Notes: generated from the letters alone by a model not told the origin. DNA of 64,000 nt from Zopfochytrium polystomum (GCA_025765615.1 JAIVFJ010000064.1:62001-126000), one strand, 5' to 3'; numbered from the stretch's first letter, positions 6,944 to 17,428 are shown. Translations and numbers: made by a program.

Positions 6944-9166
6944 ATGAAGGCTGTATGCAGGTACTGCGGTCGTGAGCGTGTGATCGTAGGTGAGCTGAGA
7001 ACGCTGGGCTTGGACGAGGCATTGGTGTACGAGAAGTGTATATGTAGGAACAGTGAGCAAGTGTCGCTATCTCGTGTCATTGAGTCTGTATCCGGTATCT
7101 CTATCTGCAATCCGTCACTTGCTGTACGCTCTCGCAGACCGATATCAGTCACAGTCAGTGCATCTGATTATGTTGGACCTGCTCCGATGGCAGCCAGTGA
7201 TACGCAATCGCACAGCGTCATGCGGTATACTGAGTATGAGTTGAGATTATCTGCACCTGTACTTCGCATCCCGCACCATGTCTTCAGTGCAATGGACCGA
7301 GTTGAGTACGGTAAGCAAGGGTATGCTGTATTCGTGCAGGAGAATGGTGAGGTTGTGTCATGCAGAATGAGACAGCGGACACTAGATGGGAGATCGGAAT
7401 GCAAGATCACGCAGTCTGCTGTCTCTGTGGCACCCGGATTCAGCCTGTGTACATCCACTGAATGGCAGATCAGAGCATCAGTCTTCAAGCGCCTCTCACG
7501 TAGGAATGCTACTGGCTACTATCAGGTGAGGGTCACTGAATGGACCATGCGACACGGTGACTGGGTGCTCCGCGTGAGAAGGTATGCTCCGGGTGAGCTG
7601 ATGGCAGGTGAGATTGAGTATACAGCCAAGCACGATGCTGCAACTGTTGCCAACATGCCTCGCATGGTACAGGAGATCATTATGTGGTACGTGACTGAGG
7701 TATACTATCCAGGCTCAATGATACCGTTCATGGACGATGTGTTCGTGTACAGTATGTTCCTGGTCTCTCTTCCAGTGTATGATCAACGCATACTGCCAGA
7801 TGGGAACTATGTCTACCTCAGCAAGGCAGATGGTGAGTCTGCTGTACTGATAGATGGAGGCCACATTTGGGTGGTGTGCAGGTGGAACAGGGAATTGACT
7901 GTAGTGGGTCTCATGCCAAATCCGTCGCACTCCGTATACTCTGCTACGCCTGATGTGATGCACTGTGAGCTCATGCTCGACGCATCCCTCGTGTTCATAT
8001 GCGACGTGGCTGTGGGTGGCAATGTACTGCCTGTGCATCGGCCGTATGAGCAATATCCTGCCAATCATCTCACCATTCAGTTGCCAGTGCCGTTCATCAT
8101 CAGGCGATGTTACTATGACCTAGAGACAGCCATTATGTGCGCTGCAGATGAGCTGCTATCATCGGATGGTGTGGTAGCTATTGACATGGGCACATCGATC
8201 ACATACCGAATCAAGAACCTGACGATAGACATGCTAGTGAAGGGAGACGCACTAACAGTGAGTGGAGGATATGGGCCAGACATTCGGTATCAGGCACAGC
8301 GCAGTATGCTGGATGGGCACGTTTATGAGTGTGAGTTTGAGCTCGGCCCAGCTAGATCATTGCATCTCGTCAAGCATCACTACAGGCCCGACAAGCGGCG
8401 CCCGAATACACTGACTGTAGCGAATTCAGCTATCGATGCGTTCGTGCATGGACCTGATCTTCAGTTGGCAATGAGCCGCAAACTCACCGATCTGTGCTTC
8501 AGAGTGCGAGAATCAGTATATGAACGGGCAGCTAACGTGAATCCCATCTCCCACGTGATTGTGGATGTTGGATCAGGCAGGATGCAATGCGTAGATATAG
8601 TGTCTCGCTTGCAGCTGAAGTGCCTGTACTGTGATCCTGAGTTGGATACTCACAAACTAGCACGCAGGAAGTACCGAATGCTGAATACAGCAGAGCCAGG
8701 CCATGTGATATCTGCACTGGAGGCACTGACCAAGGGTCACACACCGGCATACTGTTACCGCGGCAGATTCGAGGATCTAGTTGCTGACTCTGATGTCGTG
8801 CACTACATGATCTCCAAGCAGATCCCGCTCGTGTTCTCGTATTCAGTAAGTCACGTGATATCCAAGTTCAGCGATATAGCAGCTACGGGAGTGCCTGTTG
8901 TCGGCTGTTGCTATCTGTACGACGAAGTAGACCATGATGGTGTGGTGTTCGATTGCTTCGGCATTACCATGCGCCTGTATAGCTGCCCTGGGTATGGTGT
9001 GTTCCGAATGCCAGAACATGGGCAGATTGTTGAGCCTGTACTCATAAGTCAGCAACTAGACACCCACTGTAAGCTATACAGCAGCACACTGTGCCTCACG
9101 CATACTGATTACTACACTCAGCTGATGCCTGTGTTGAGGCACATGTACGTATTTGAGTCAGTGTAG
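6944..9166 (+). CDS. Trifunctional mRNA capping enzyme, viral/linear-plasmid type
   Basis: 740 residues from ATG 6944 (an in-frame ATG at 6896 would add 16 residues of Cys/Ser-rich sequence). It would make cap-0 on mRNA. The N-terminus has a CxxC pair. Next comes a tunnel-type RNA 5'-triphosphatase region with paired acidic strands (Tyr-Glu-Leu-Arg near residue 95, Glu-Ile-Glu-Tyr near 225). The guanylyltransferase has the lysine motif I K-A-D-G at residue 294, motif IV D-G-V-V near 408 and motif V with TYRIKNLTIDML. The C-terminal third is an S-adenosylmethionine-dependent methyltransferase with motif I VDVGSG near residue 540, as in cap guanine-N7 enzymes. The order triphosphatase-guanylyltransferase-methyltransferase in one short chain is that of large DNA viruses and the yeast pGKL2-type plasmids; nuclear fungal genes normally encode these separately. 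No introns. The stop codon overlaps a TTTAAAAC motif. Confidence 0.8.
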   Translation: MKAVCRYCGRERVIVGELRTLGLDEALVYEKCICRNSEQVSLSRVIESVSGISICNPSLAVRSRRPISVTVSASDYVGPAPMAASDTQSHSVMRYTEYELRLSAPVLRIPHHVFSAMDRVEYGKQGYAVFVQENGEVVSCRMRQRTLDGRSECKITQSAVSVAPGFSLCTSTEWQIRASVFKRLSRRNATGYYQVRVTEWTMRHGDWVLRVRRYAPGELMAGEIEYTAKHDAATVANMPRMVQEIIMWYVTEVYYPGSMIPFMDDVFVYSMFLVSLPVYDQRILPDGNYVYLSKADGESAVLIDGGHIWVVCRWNRELTVVGLMPNPSHSVYSATPDVMHCELMLDASLVFICDVAVGGNVLPVHRPYEQYPANHLTIQLPVPFIIRRCYYDLETAIMCAADELLSSDGVVAIDMGTSITYRIKNLTIDMLVKGDALTVSGGYGPDIRYQAQRSMLDGHVYECEFELGPARSLHLVKHHYRPDKRRPNTLTVANSAIDAFVHGPDLQLAMSRKLTDLCFRVRESVYERAANVNPISHVIVDVGSGRMQCVDIVSRLQLKCLYCDPELDTHKLARRKYRMLNTAEPGHVISALEALTKGHTPAYCYRGRFEDLVADSDVVHYMISKQIPLVFSYSVSHVISKFSDIAATGVPVVGCCYLYDEVDHDGVVFDCFGITMRLYSCPGYGVFRMPEHGQIVEPVLISQQLDTHCKLYSSTLCLTHTDYYTQLMPVLRHMYVFESV

Positions 9167-9174
9167 TTTAAAAC
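9165..9174. terminator. AGTTTAAAAC motif overlapping the capping-enzyme stop
   Basis: The motif begins at the last two bases of the TAG stop of the capping enzyme and precedes the 3' end of a convergent minus-strand ORF at 9185. It is the fifth occurrence of the TTTAAA core at an island gene boundary. Confidence 0.4.
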
Positions 9175-9184
9175 AGGCACACTG

Positions 9185-9545
9185 CTACTGCTGGTCACTC
9201 TTTCTCCCCATAATGCTGGATATCGGTACAACAGGGAGATTCTTGAGCTTGGCTACCTTGTGCGTGATACCTGCCCAATCACTGTCCTCATCTTGTGTAC
9301 TGATCCCTGCACTCGGTGCGCTGCCACGATCATTGTGCGTAGCTGGTATGCTGAATGCTGGTACCGATGATGTAGTGCGCAGCTGTACTGCGGGTGCATG
9401 TTCGAGATTGTCGGCTGTCTGCACTCTGTGCTTCTGCTTGGCTTGTGCTATATCTGTTGCTGTTGCCGGTTGCTTGGCCTTGCTTATGCTACTGTTGATG
9501 ACACGCATCTGTATGCCTGATGACTGTGCCGTTGTCTTGCAACAA
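9185..9545 (-). pseudogene. 3' fragment of an island gene, cut by a retrotransposon
   Basis: A minus-strand frame is open from the retrotransposon junction down to a stop at 9185, about 120 residues. The segment is rich in Ser, Ala, Gln and Lys and has no recognised motif. Its position, convergent with the capping enzyme and ending 19 bases past it, matches the compact packing of the other island genes. The apparent start at 9565 lies inside the adjacent non-LTR element, so the true N-terminus is missing. I infer truncation by insertion or rearrangement; the exact junction is approximate. Confidence 0.4.
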
Positions 9546-11730
9546 GAAATGGTTTGGCGCAGCAATCTGTCTTACCCTTCTTGTCCCACATCCACTCTCA
9601 GGACAAAGCCCGCTTCTTTGACACAACTGACTATCGTGATGTTTTACTCCCCACCCTCAACCGCCATCACCAGGCCATGTACCGTGCCCAATGCCAGGCA
9701 GCAGAAAAGCACAGGAGGACATTGCCACAGCTCTCACACATAGACACAATCTTTTCTCTTCTGGCAAGATAAAGACTGTCCTCAACAACATCCTCAACTG
9801 CACACGCAGCAACTCTAGCATCGACCACATTCGCTATACTACTGCCGAAGGTCCCTCAATCACCCACGATCCTGCCCTTGTCCCTGGTATCTGCCAACAA
9901 CAGGTTGAACACTGGTTTCGCCCTCGTACCCTCACTCCCTTCCCACCATCCTCCCCATTTCACTCTGAGATGCAACCCCGTCCCCACATCCCCCCAGATC
10001 TTTTCTCCAAGGTTATGCTGCCCCCCTTCTGCCAACGACGTCAAAAACACTCTCACATCTCTTGTCTCAAACAAAGCCCCAGGCCCCTCCCAAATTTCCA
10101 GAGAGCTTCTCCTTGCAGCTGGTCCTGATGCTCTTGCATTCTTCTCCTCCCTCATCATTCGCTCTTTTCTCTTCCTTGACATCCCGGACTCTTGGGCATC
10201 TTCCTCCATCTTCCCCATACCCAAGAAAGCTGCGTGGGGTGGTCATCACTAGCCTCCGTCCAATCAGCCTCTGCGAACTTGCTGCCAAAGTTGTTCAATC
10301 CATCTGTCTTTATCGTATCTCTTCCATCCTGTCTTCTCACAATGTACTCCTTGGTCGCAACTTCTCTGCCCTACCTGGCTCTTCTCCTGACCCGCCTCTC
10401 CACCTTGTACGCTACGCCCTTGACCTTGCCCATTCCACTAAACAGCCCTTATACCTTCTCCTCAACGACATTAAGAAAGCTTTTGAGAGCGCCCCTGTTG
10501 CTGGCCTCATTTCCTCCTGGGAACGTATTCACCTCCCCTCTTCTTATGTTCGCATGCGTGTCAATTCCCAATGTCGTTTTCGTTCCTCTGTCATCACCGC
10601 TTTTGGCCCATCCCCTTCCTTCCCCATTGGCACTATGATTCAGCAAGGCTCCTTTGAGGGACCCCTTGATTGGTGTATCTTTTGGGACCCTGTTCTTTGC
10701 GTTCTTGATTGTTGTACCACTGGTTTCATTTTCTCAGTTCCCACCCCTCGTAACTTCCCTGTCCAATTCTTCAACCCCCCACCCCCTGTTTCTGTTACTG
10801 GCTTTGCCCTTGTCAACAACACCAACACCCTCTCCAGCACCTTGGAGGATCTGCAGCTTCAGGCCGACCTCCTCTTTGAGTACCAGTCACATAACGACAT
10901 CGAGTCTAACACCAAGAATCTTCATCTCCGTCATCAACACCCTGCGATCAGCACCTACCACCATCAACTGGGGCACCACAGTCCTTCCCATCCACCCCCC
11001 AAACACCACCTTTCGACACCTAGGCAACTACTTCACAGCAGACAGTATGAGCTCAGCAGCACAGCAGCAAATCCTTTCCACCACCACCAATTTCCTTGAC
11101 ATTATCAAACACAAAAAGATGGGTGACAAAATTGCTTCTTACCTCGGTCGTAACATTCTCCCCCCACGTGTCCACTTTCTGTGGAAAACTGCCATTCTCC
11201 CCTGTACTTTCCTCAACAACCTCACCACACTCTGTCGCAAAACTTTCAAATGCCTGATTGGCTACTGCATCTCTTTTCCCAATGCCCTCCTCCATCACCC
11301 CATGACCCATAACTTCCCTGACTTTTACAATGAATACTGCTCTGACATGATTGTTGACCTCAACTCATCCCTTACCCTTGTCCCAGCCAAAAAAAACACT
11401 TCACAAAGTCTCTCATTCCCCTCCTTTTTAACCAGCAAACATCCTTCCAATACTCTGGTCCACCCCTATTTTCTGTTCACGCTCACTCCATCAACTCATT
11501 AGTTCCTTGGCATATTTTTCTCAAAGTGCTTCCCACTCTCTGTTCACACTCAGTCCTCTTTTTTGAACAACTTTTTGACCTCTGCCTCACCAGTCCTTCC
11601 TACAAAGACAGCTCTCTCCCTGACAAACTCTGTGAAGTGTACCACATCATTAAGACCTTTATTTTTGCTGCTCCCAGCTGGTTAATGTTTCCCCAAGGCG
11701 AGAAAGCGTTTTCCATCCATTACTGGTAAC
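9546..11730 (+). mobile_element. Non-LTR retrotransposon (LINE) remnant, inactive
   Basis: Successive plus-strand frames encode pieces of a LINE reverse transcriptase. There is a linker region at about 9690-9900, RT motif 0 with NKAPGPSQISRELLLAAGPD at about 10070-10130, and a motif matching 'RPISL'. A DIKKAFES motif A lies near 10470, QQGSFEGPL near 10640, and a thumb/connection region near 10950-11300. The coding path changes frame at least three times. The catalytic Asp-Asp of the 'FADD/YVDD' box is replaced by Asn-Asn near 10815. No endonuclease domain is seen, so the copy is 5'-truncated as well as dead. The plus strand is strongly pyrimidine-rich. Confidence 0.75.
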
Positions 11731-11806
11731 TTACGCAATATGAATTGGTTTATGTTGTTAATAAATTGCGTTCTTCTGGGTTTGTTGGATTGAAAATCAG
11801 CAATCT

Positions 11807-11807
<1 letters not shown>

Positions 11808-11838
<31 letters not shown>
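11808..11838 (+). repeat. 31-base C homopolymer
   Basis: An uninterrupted run of 31 C lies between the LINE remnant and a degenerate minus-strand gene. Its length is likely unstable in vivo and in sequencing. Confidence 0.9.
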
Positions 11839-12382
11839 AGTTCAATCTTAAGGGCAGCAATCTTGCGAATCAGTGCACATGCCTGCGTTTCGTCAATGCG
11901 TCCAATCTTCCTCTTGAGTTCTTCAAGTGCCTGAAAGACAAACTTAATGCCACTGATTTTGTGTTCAAGGGTCTCGCTTATGTGATTGTAGATGTGCAGC
12001 ATCCTGGCCTGATTCTGGTTGTACGTTCCCAGGAAGACATTTACGTCATCGCTAAACGTCCAGTAGCCAACGTATTCTGGATTGTTTGGGACGTACTCTT
12101 GGGTGATATGCATGACTTCCCATTCCTCATATCCCGTTGGGGGATTTGTGGACCAGAACCTGAAATGCTCAGGGACAGCAGGAATTGGAGTGGATGTGTC
12201 TGTAGCAGGGACTGCTGGGACAGCAGCAACTTTGTGCGCGAGCCGGACACAGACGGCAGCACTTGCTTGCTTACTGGAAAAATGCCCCTGGCAAAGTGCC
12301 CCTCCGCATAGTCCATCCATCTTGTGAAGTTGACAGGGTTGACTAGCTGATGGTGCAGGAGCTTCACGCTTGACTCACTCAT
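11839..12382 (-). pseudogene. Degenerate gene of unknown family
   Basis: A minus-strand start at 12382 opens a frame with plausible coding character for about 35 residues (Asn-Phe-Thr-Arg-Trp-Met-Asp). Coding character then continues in another frame to about 11845, with FWSTNPPTGYEEWEVMHI and a helical Leu/Glu/Lys-rich tail. A GTAAGC...TTTCAG pair is present at the switch but does not join the two frames. I therefore treat it as broken by a small indel. The 3' end runs into the poly-C tract. No homologous family is recognised; a repeat-family origin is possible because it abuts a retrotransposon. Confidence 0.35.
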
Positions 12383-13192
12383 CTTGTTGAGAGAGAACGG
12401 CAGTAACAGGGGGAATGGGAGTAGTTAATTGTTGCAACAGAGATAACAAGCGAAGTTGTGGGAGAGCAACGTTGGGACAGGATGGGTGAAACAGTTGAGG
12501 AAAGGGAAAAAGAATTCACTGGGTGACTTGTCGCAGAGGGAACGGTCCACTGGACACTTGACTGGAGCTGGTGGGTTTGATCGCTTGGTTGGGTAAAAGT
12601 TGGTGGCGATTGTGAATGTTGACAGTGGCTGTATAGCTGACTGGTGAAGACAATTGCTTTCTCAAAGCAGTGGACAGCTTTGGTTTGATTCCGTGATGGA
12701 CTATCGCTCAATTGCGTTATCGATCGTGATGATGGATCGACTGATTGCTTTGGGTAGCCTCCTTTAATGGTGGAGAACTCTCCCTGGTGAGGTGTTGAAA
12801 GTCGGCCTTCAGGAGCAGTGTGATCCTGTGGTTGCAGGAGAGTGTGATTGGCGGCGAGGGACTGGAGAAGGAAGGGCGAGCGAGACAAGTCAAGTTTTTC
12901 GTTTTGCTTATTCATATATTTTTCTCTGTGAGGGCATATTCCAACAGTCCATCAGTCAGTCCATTGGAAAATTGTTGCTGCTTGTCAGTTTTCTGCTCGC
13001 GCCAAACCGGTCCCTTGCTTTCTTTTGTCGAACAGAAAGCCCGTTTGTTGGCAAGCCCCCAGCGGGCGACTGGCGGAGTTTGGATTCGCGGACAGGCTGG
13101 GCCAACAGCCCTGTCCAACGACGACGACGACGACGACGACGGGGCGACAACAAAGCTATCAGCAATAGCAGCACCCGAACAAATCAGAGAAG
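12383..13192. other. Gene-free stretch
   Basis: Several overlapping frames of 80-180 codons exist on both strands, but none has recognisable motifs or a consistent reading. The right part probably includes the promoter and 5' leader of the 13193 gene. A GAC triplet run lies at about 13119-13140. Confidence 0.4.
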
Positions 13193-15250
13193 ATGCTGTC
13201 GCCGTCAAGAATGAGCCTCTCTGCGCCGAGCGTCCCGTCAAGGGCCTCCGCCGTTGCGGACTGTCCGACCCACACCATTGCTGCAGTTCGGGACTTTGAG
13301 TCTCTGCTCAACGCGAGCCTCTCCAAAGACCTTTCCACCGAGATCGAAAACATCATGGCGTCCTGCATCATGACCTCACAGCAGCGCCATCTGAAAGCGA
13401 AAATCTCCACCCCAAGACCGGTCCGAGTGCGATCGCCGCTGACGTCGCCAAAGCTATGTTCTACTTGGCCAAGCGGAAAGATTCCCGATCCTCGTGTGTC
13501 CTTCGTCGCGGCAGGCTCGCCGAAGACTCATGAATCCAAACCGACGAGCGACGATGGCAGTGTTCCCCGCCGCGCTCAGATTCCTGATGTTAACCTGTTT
13601 GAGGACAACAACATTCTCATCTCAAACAGCACGAGCCCACAAGCAAGAGATCAAACTGACACGGACAGTCCGGAGCAATCCCGAGACGAAATCTCTGAAT
13701 TCAGGCTTGAACTGGCTGCTCTGCAGCGAAAGGTGGAGATCGCCCTTTCCCTTCCGTTTCCTTTTCTGAAGTGACACCGCACTTCCAACTCCCTCACCAC
13801 TCCACGGATATCTGGCGGGAGCCAGTTCGACACGCTCCTGAGCACCACCTCTGAAGAGCAGTCTACGCGGTCGGATCTTCCTAACCCGCCAACACCGTCC
13901 TGCACGGCACAACTCTCTGCCGTCCAATCAGAACCAACAGGAGAGAGCCCCGTCCGGCAACAGGACCTCACCGTTGTCTGGAACGAGCTGCAGTCGATGC
14001 GTGAGCTTGTGTTGTCGACCATCCAGCAGCCCGCCCCACTCGCTCCCGCCGTCCACGCTCCTCCCATTCTCGCCTCGCCAGGGCCAATGTCGCCATCGCC
14101 CAGGGTGTCCGCGCGCGCACCGGCGCTCGCAGACATCCTCCCCGCCGTGCAGCAGCTCGTCCGCGACGAGATTGCGCGCAACAACGCAACGCTGGCAGAC
14201 GAGATTGTTCGGCCCGAAGTCGCACGCCAGGTCGCAGCGGCCGTCGCCACCGCCGCCGCCGCCGCTGACGCCAGCGCTCGGCCCCCGCGCGCGACGGCGG
14301 TCGGGAAGGCGGGGTCAAAGACTAACTCCGCTGGCGCCGCACGCGCCGCGGCCACCTCTGCGTCAGTGCGCCCACTGGTGCCACCGCAGCCGCCGCCACT
14401 GCTTCCGCTCAAGGCGACCCCGCTGCGCAACACCCATGGCGGCTCAGCGGCCGTGATGCCGGCGGACAAGCCTGTGGAACGTGCGCAGGTTCGTGGCGGT
14501 GGGCGCAGAGGAGGGCTGCTGAACTCCGCCGGCGCCCCGGCAGCTGGAACGACCGCGGTGGCGCGCAGAGCTGCGCCGAACGCCGTCGGAAAGGCAGAGG
14601 ATCGCTGGAGGTGGCAGCGGCCGCCGCTCTTCCGGCCGGTGCGCCCTGCACCCCCGCCGCCGCCGCAGCCGCCGCCGCCCCGCCGAACTGCCGCACCGGC
14701 GGCTCGCCTGCGTTCGGCGGCAGGCAAGCAGCGTTTGGCTCTGCCCGGCGGCAACCGAGGTATTGGCCTTACGTCGGCGTGGCGGTTGTCAGAGTGGGAG
14801 GGGAATGAGGAGGACGAGGGCGAGGATGCGGAGCTCGCGGAAATCAACTATGAGGCCGACGAGGATGAGCCCCTGGACGAGACAGTGCTGGAGTTGGAGG
14901 AAGAAAGGGACATGCAGGACTCACTGGAGGAGGACGGGCTGGGCCTCCGCGATATTGAGCAGAACGTGCACCAGCTGCTTGGGCAGCTGCGGCAGAGCCT
15001 GGATCACAAAACGCGGCTGCTTATGGACGGTCGTGCTGCTTACGCCTCGATGAGACCTGCAGGAACCGGCAGCAGGCCCAGCCTCAGGGCTCTACAGCCT
15101 ACCTCGATTGTCTCAAGGAGCCGAGGGGGTCCTTCGAGCACAAGTGGTTTCCGTTCCACCCCGAGGCACCGTGCTCACGCCAGCTCGTTACCTTCAACGT
15201 CTTCCTATTCGCGACCAACCCTTTCCTCCCTCTCAAAGTCGCAGCATTGA
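13193..15250 (+). CDS. Low-complexity Ala/Pro-rich protein with acidic coiled-coil tail, unknown
   Basis: Two stretches in the same frame, 13193-13771 and 13775-15250, are separated only by one TGA at 13772. A 3n-length GT-AG intron, with donor at about 13731 after an Arg-Lys codon pair and acceptor near 13825 before Phe-Asp-Thr-Leu, would remove the stop and keep the frame, so a spliced protein of about 650 residues is likely. The N-terminus has a helical Leu-rich patch, the middle is Ala/Pro/Arg-rich disordered sequence, and residues in the 14800-15050 region form an acidic helical segment followed by a Leu/Gln-rich coiled coil. The tail is Ser-rich. No family is recognised; a scaffold or cytoskeletal role would be a guess. 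The long antisense frame here is a GC-rich shadow. Confidence 0.55.
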
Positions 15251-15440
15251 AGATTAAACCTGAATATATCGGGCTTCTTGCGAGGATCCTTCACTTCCTC
15301 TGCTTTTACTAAATAGTTTCTAGGGCAAAATTCACCAGACTCGAAGGAAGGCGAAAACAAGCCTATCAAGACATCATCGGGAAAGGGAAAGGGAAAGGGG
15401 TGAAAAAATGAGCGTTTGGGGTTTTGTTGGAAGGTGGGGA

Positions 15441-16520
15441 TTATTTTGTCGCCTTCAACAACTGTTCCATCGAGGTGCCTTTGCGATACCAGCCACCCTG
15501 CATTTTGGCCAGAAATCGTTTTGCCCGCTGCGGTGACTGCTCATAGCATTGCAACAGCAAGCGGTGAAAGTCAAGCGCGTCTTGAATCCGACGATGCCGT
15601 TCGTCGCTGCCGCACTCGAATGCAGCAGCGCTCTGCAGAAATGAGAGCGACACCTTGGAAACGTCCTTGGCCCACGTTTTGGTCACCGCCGGTGTCACGT
15701 GGATCAAGGTGTCCGCGTACATTAGTAAATCTGCGAAGTCCCACGGTAGGAGATCGCCATCCTGCTTCAGCTCTTGTGTGAGAGTCATGACCTGCTGAGC
15801 GAGTTGGCGCAATTCAGCGTCAGTGCTGAGGGGAGAGTATCGGAGGGCGGAGGTGAAGCTGGTGGCGAGGGTTTTCGGATTGGATCCAAGCGAGGGACGG
15901 CGGCTGTCTGAGCTGTCGGTGTGGTTTGATGGAGGATCAGACGTCGATTCATCTGGCAGTGGTTGTAACGTTGAAGAGGAAAAACGCATTGACTGCTGAG
16001 AAGGCGAAGCGAGGACTGGGGATGCGGGTGGTGATAATGGTGGTGGCGGAAGGAAAGACGGGGTGCCTTGCCCGGATACCGAGCCCCGAGTACGGGGAGG
16101 AAAGGCGGACGACGACGAAGATGAACGGCTGAAGGATGCGGCATTCGCATTCAACCGAGATAGAAACGAAGACGACTTGAGATTGCTGAGCATGTAGGAA
16201 CCAAGGGCTGATGTGGAGGAACCTTTTGGTGTATTTGGAGTAACAGGGCGGGAGGAGACGGACGACGCAGTGGCAAACGACGATAGCGAGGCTGAGGCTG
16301 CTGGTGTAACCGAAGGGCGCTTCGTCCGGTGAAGTTCGTACGACACAGACGTGCCCAGATCCACTTCTTCGTATGTATCCAACATTTCCACATTGTCGTG
16401 GCTGATGGGAAGTCCGGCGGCGTCCATGTCTCCAGTGCGGGAAAGGACAGCTGGGGACAAGAGGCTGAGGAGGGACTGGCGAAAGGCGAACAGGGAGGGC
16501 CCGATACGATTCCCTTCCAC
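15441..16520 (-). CDS. Ser/Pro-rich protein with conserved-looking helical C-terminus, unknown
   Basis: Single ORF of 359 residues. Residues 1-60 include an acidic segment with TYEEVDLG. Residues 70-230 are a Ser/Pro/Thr disordered tract. The last 120 residues are well-ordered helices (LPWDFADLLMYADTLIHVTP, then a Trp-Ala-Lys-Asp-Val segment and a basic tail), so this is probably a real domain. An alternative start at about 16428 (Met-Asp-Ala-Ala) removes the first 30 residues. It is convergent with the 13193 gene, 190 bp away. No family is recognised. Confidence 0.6.
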   Translation of the reverse strand: MEGNRIGPSLFAFRQSLLSLLSPAVLSRTGDMDAAGLPISHDNVEMLDTYEEVDLGTSVSYELHRTKRPSVTPAASASLSSFATASSVSSRPVTPNTPKGSSTSALGSYMLSNLKSSSFLSRLNANAASFSRSSSSSSAFPPRTRGSVSGQGTPSFLPPPPLSPPASPVLASPSQQSMRFSSSTLQPLPDESTSDPPSNHTDSSDSRRPSLGSNPKTLATSFTSALRYSPLSTDAELRQLAQQVMTLTQELKQDGDLLPWDFADLLMYADTLIHVTPAVTKTWAKDVSKVSLSFLQSAAAFECGSDERHRRIQDALDFHRLLLQCYEQSPQRAKRFLAKMQGGWYRKGTSMEQLLKATK

Positions 16521-17428
16521 AACTAATCAGGGACCAGCAGTTTTCTTCGACAGTGGCAGCTCAAAGGGGGGCCGTGTCGTTTCGGGTTGCGGGGTTGGGG
16601 GGAACTGCGATCGGGGCGGTCAAGAGAAGGGGAGCGTTTTGTTGTGCGTCGTGGCCGGCTGCGCAAGTATGGGGCAATCAATGTTATTCGATCGGTCTGT
16701 CTGTCTTGTTTGTTTGGGTAAAATTTTCCTACTAATCTCTTTGTTTTTTTTTTCCCCCTCTTAATTGTTTCGTCTTTGTCTCTTTCTCTTTGTCGTCTGA
16801 TAAAACGCAAATCACCAACCAGCGAGAGCTTGCCTTCTCGCTCTCGCTCACTCGCTCCCAACTCTCTCTCTCATCCGCTCTCGGTCGTGTCTAGAAAATG
16901 CCGGGCATGGATATACGGTCGCCGGGCCGTGGAATAGTAAAAAATTCAATCAACCACCGGATACTACGAAATCGTTGTCAAGGGGCGTCACTGGATGATG
17001 ATGCCCGTCTCATTGTCGAGGAGGGAGCACCAGCTGCAGACAGCGAGAGTAACAGTGAGTGAGGTCCAGACATCACAACAATTGTTCAGTGCAGTAACTC
17101 TATTCAAGAGCTTCATGATCATAGATTTGAATTTGATCCCTCCGATATTGAAGCGCGAAAGAAACAACGCCGCAACCATCGGACCTGACCAACTACCCTC
17201 AAAATCAAAAACGAGGTCTTCGCAAAGGAAGGAGGAGAGAAATGGGCAGCAGAGGGGCGGTTGACCAGAAGTAGGGACGGAGGAGGTTGTGACGACAGGG
17301 AAGAGCCCGGCAGTGAGCCCTCAAGTTCCCACGTCATCAGTCGTTTTTCATTAGGATGTAATTAGATAATACGGGAGGGAGAGTAGTAGTTTGAGAGTTA
17401 TCGGACAGCAATACGAGATGACGACCTT
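16521..17428. other. Intergenic, CT-rich, no gene seen
   Basis: Contains T/C-rich runs near 16740-16870 that fit the promoter of the minus-strand gene starting at 16520, and the 3' flank of the subtilase gene. Short frames on both strands lack support. Confidence 0.5.

Noticed and set aside
13651..14847. 398-codon minus-strand frame
   Set aside because: It is antisense to the Ala/Pro-rich gene, with Ala/Gly/Arg composition produced by GC-rich codons and no motif.
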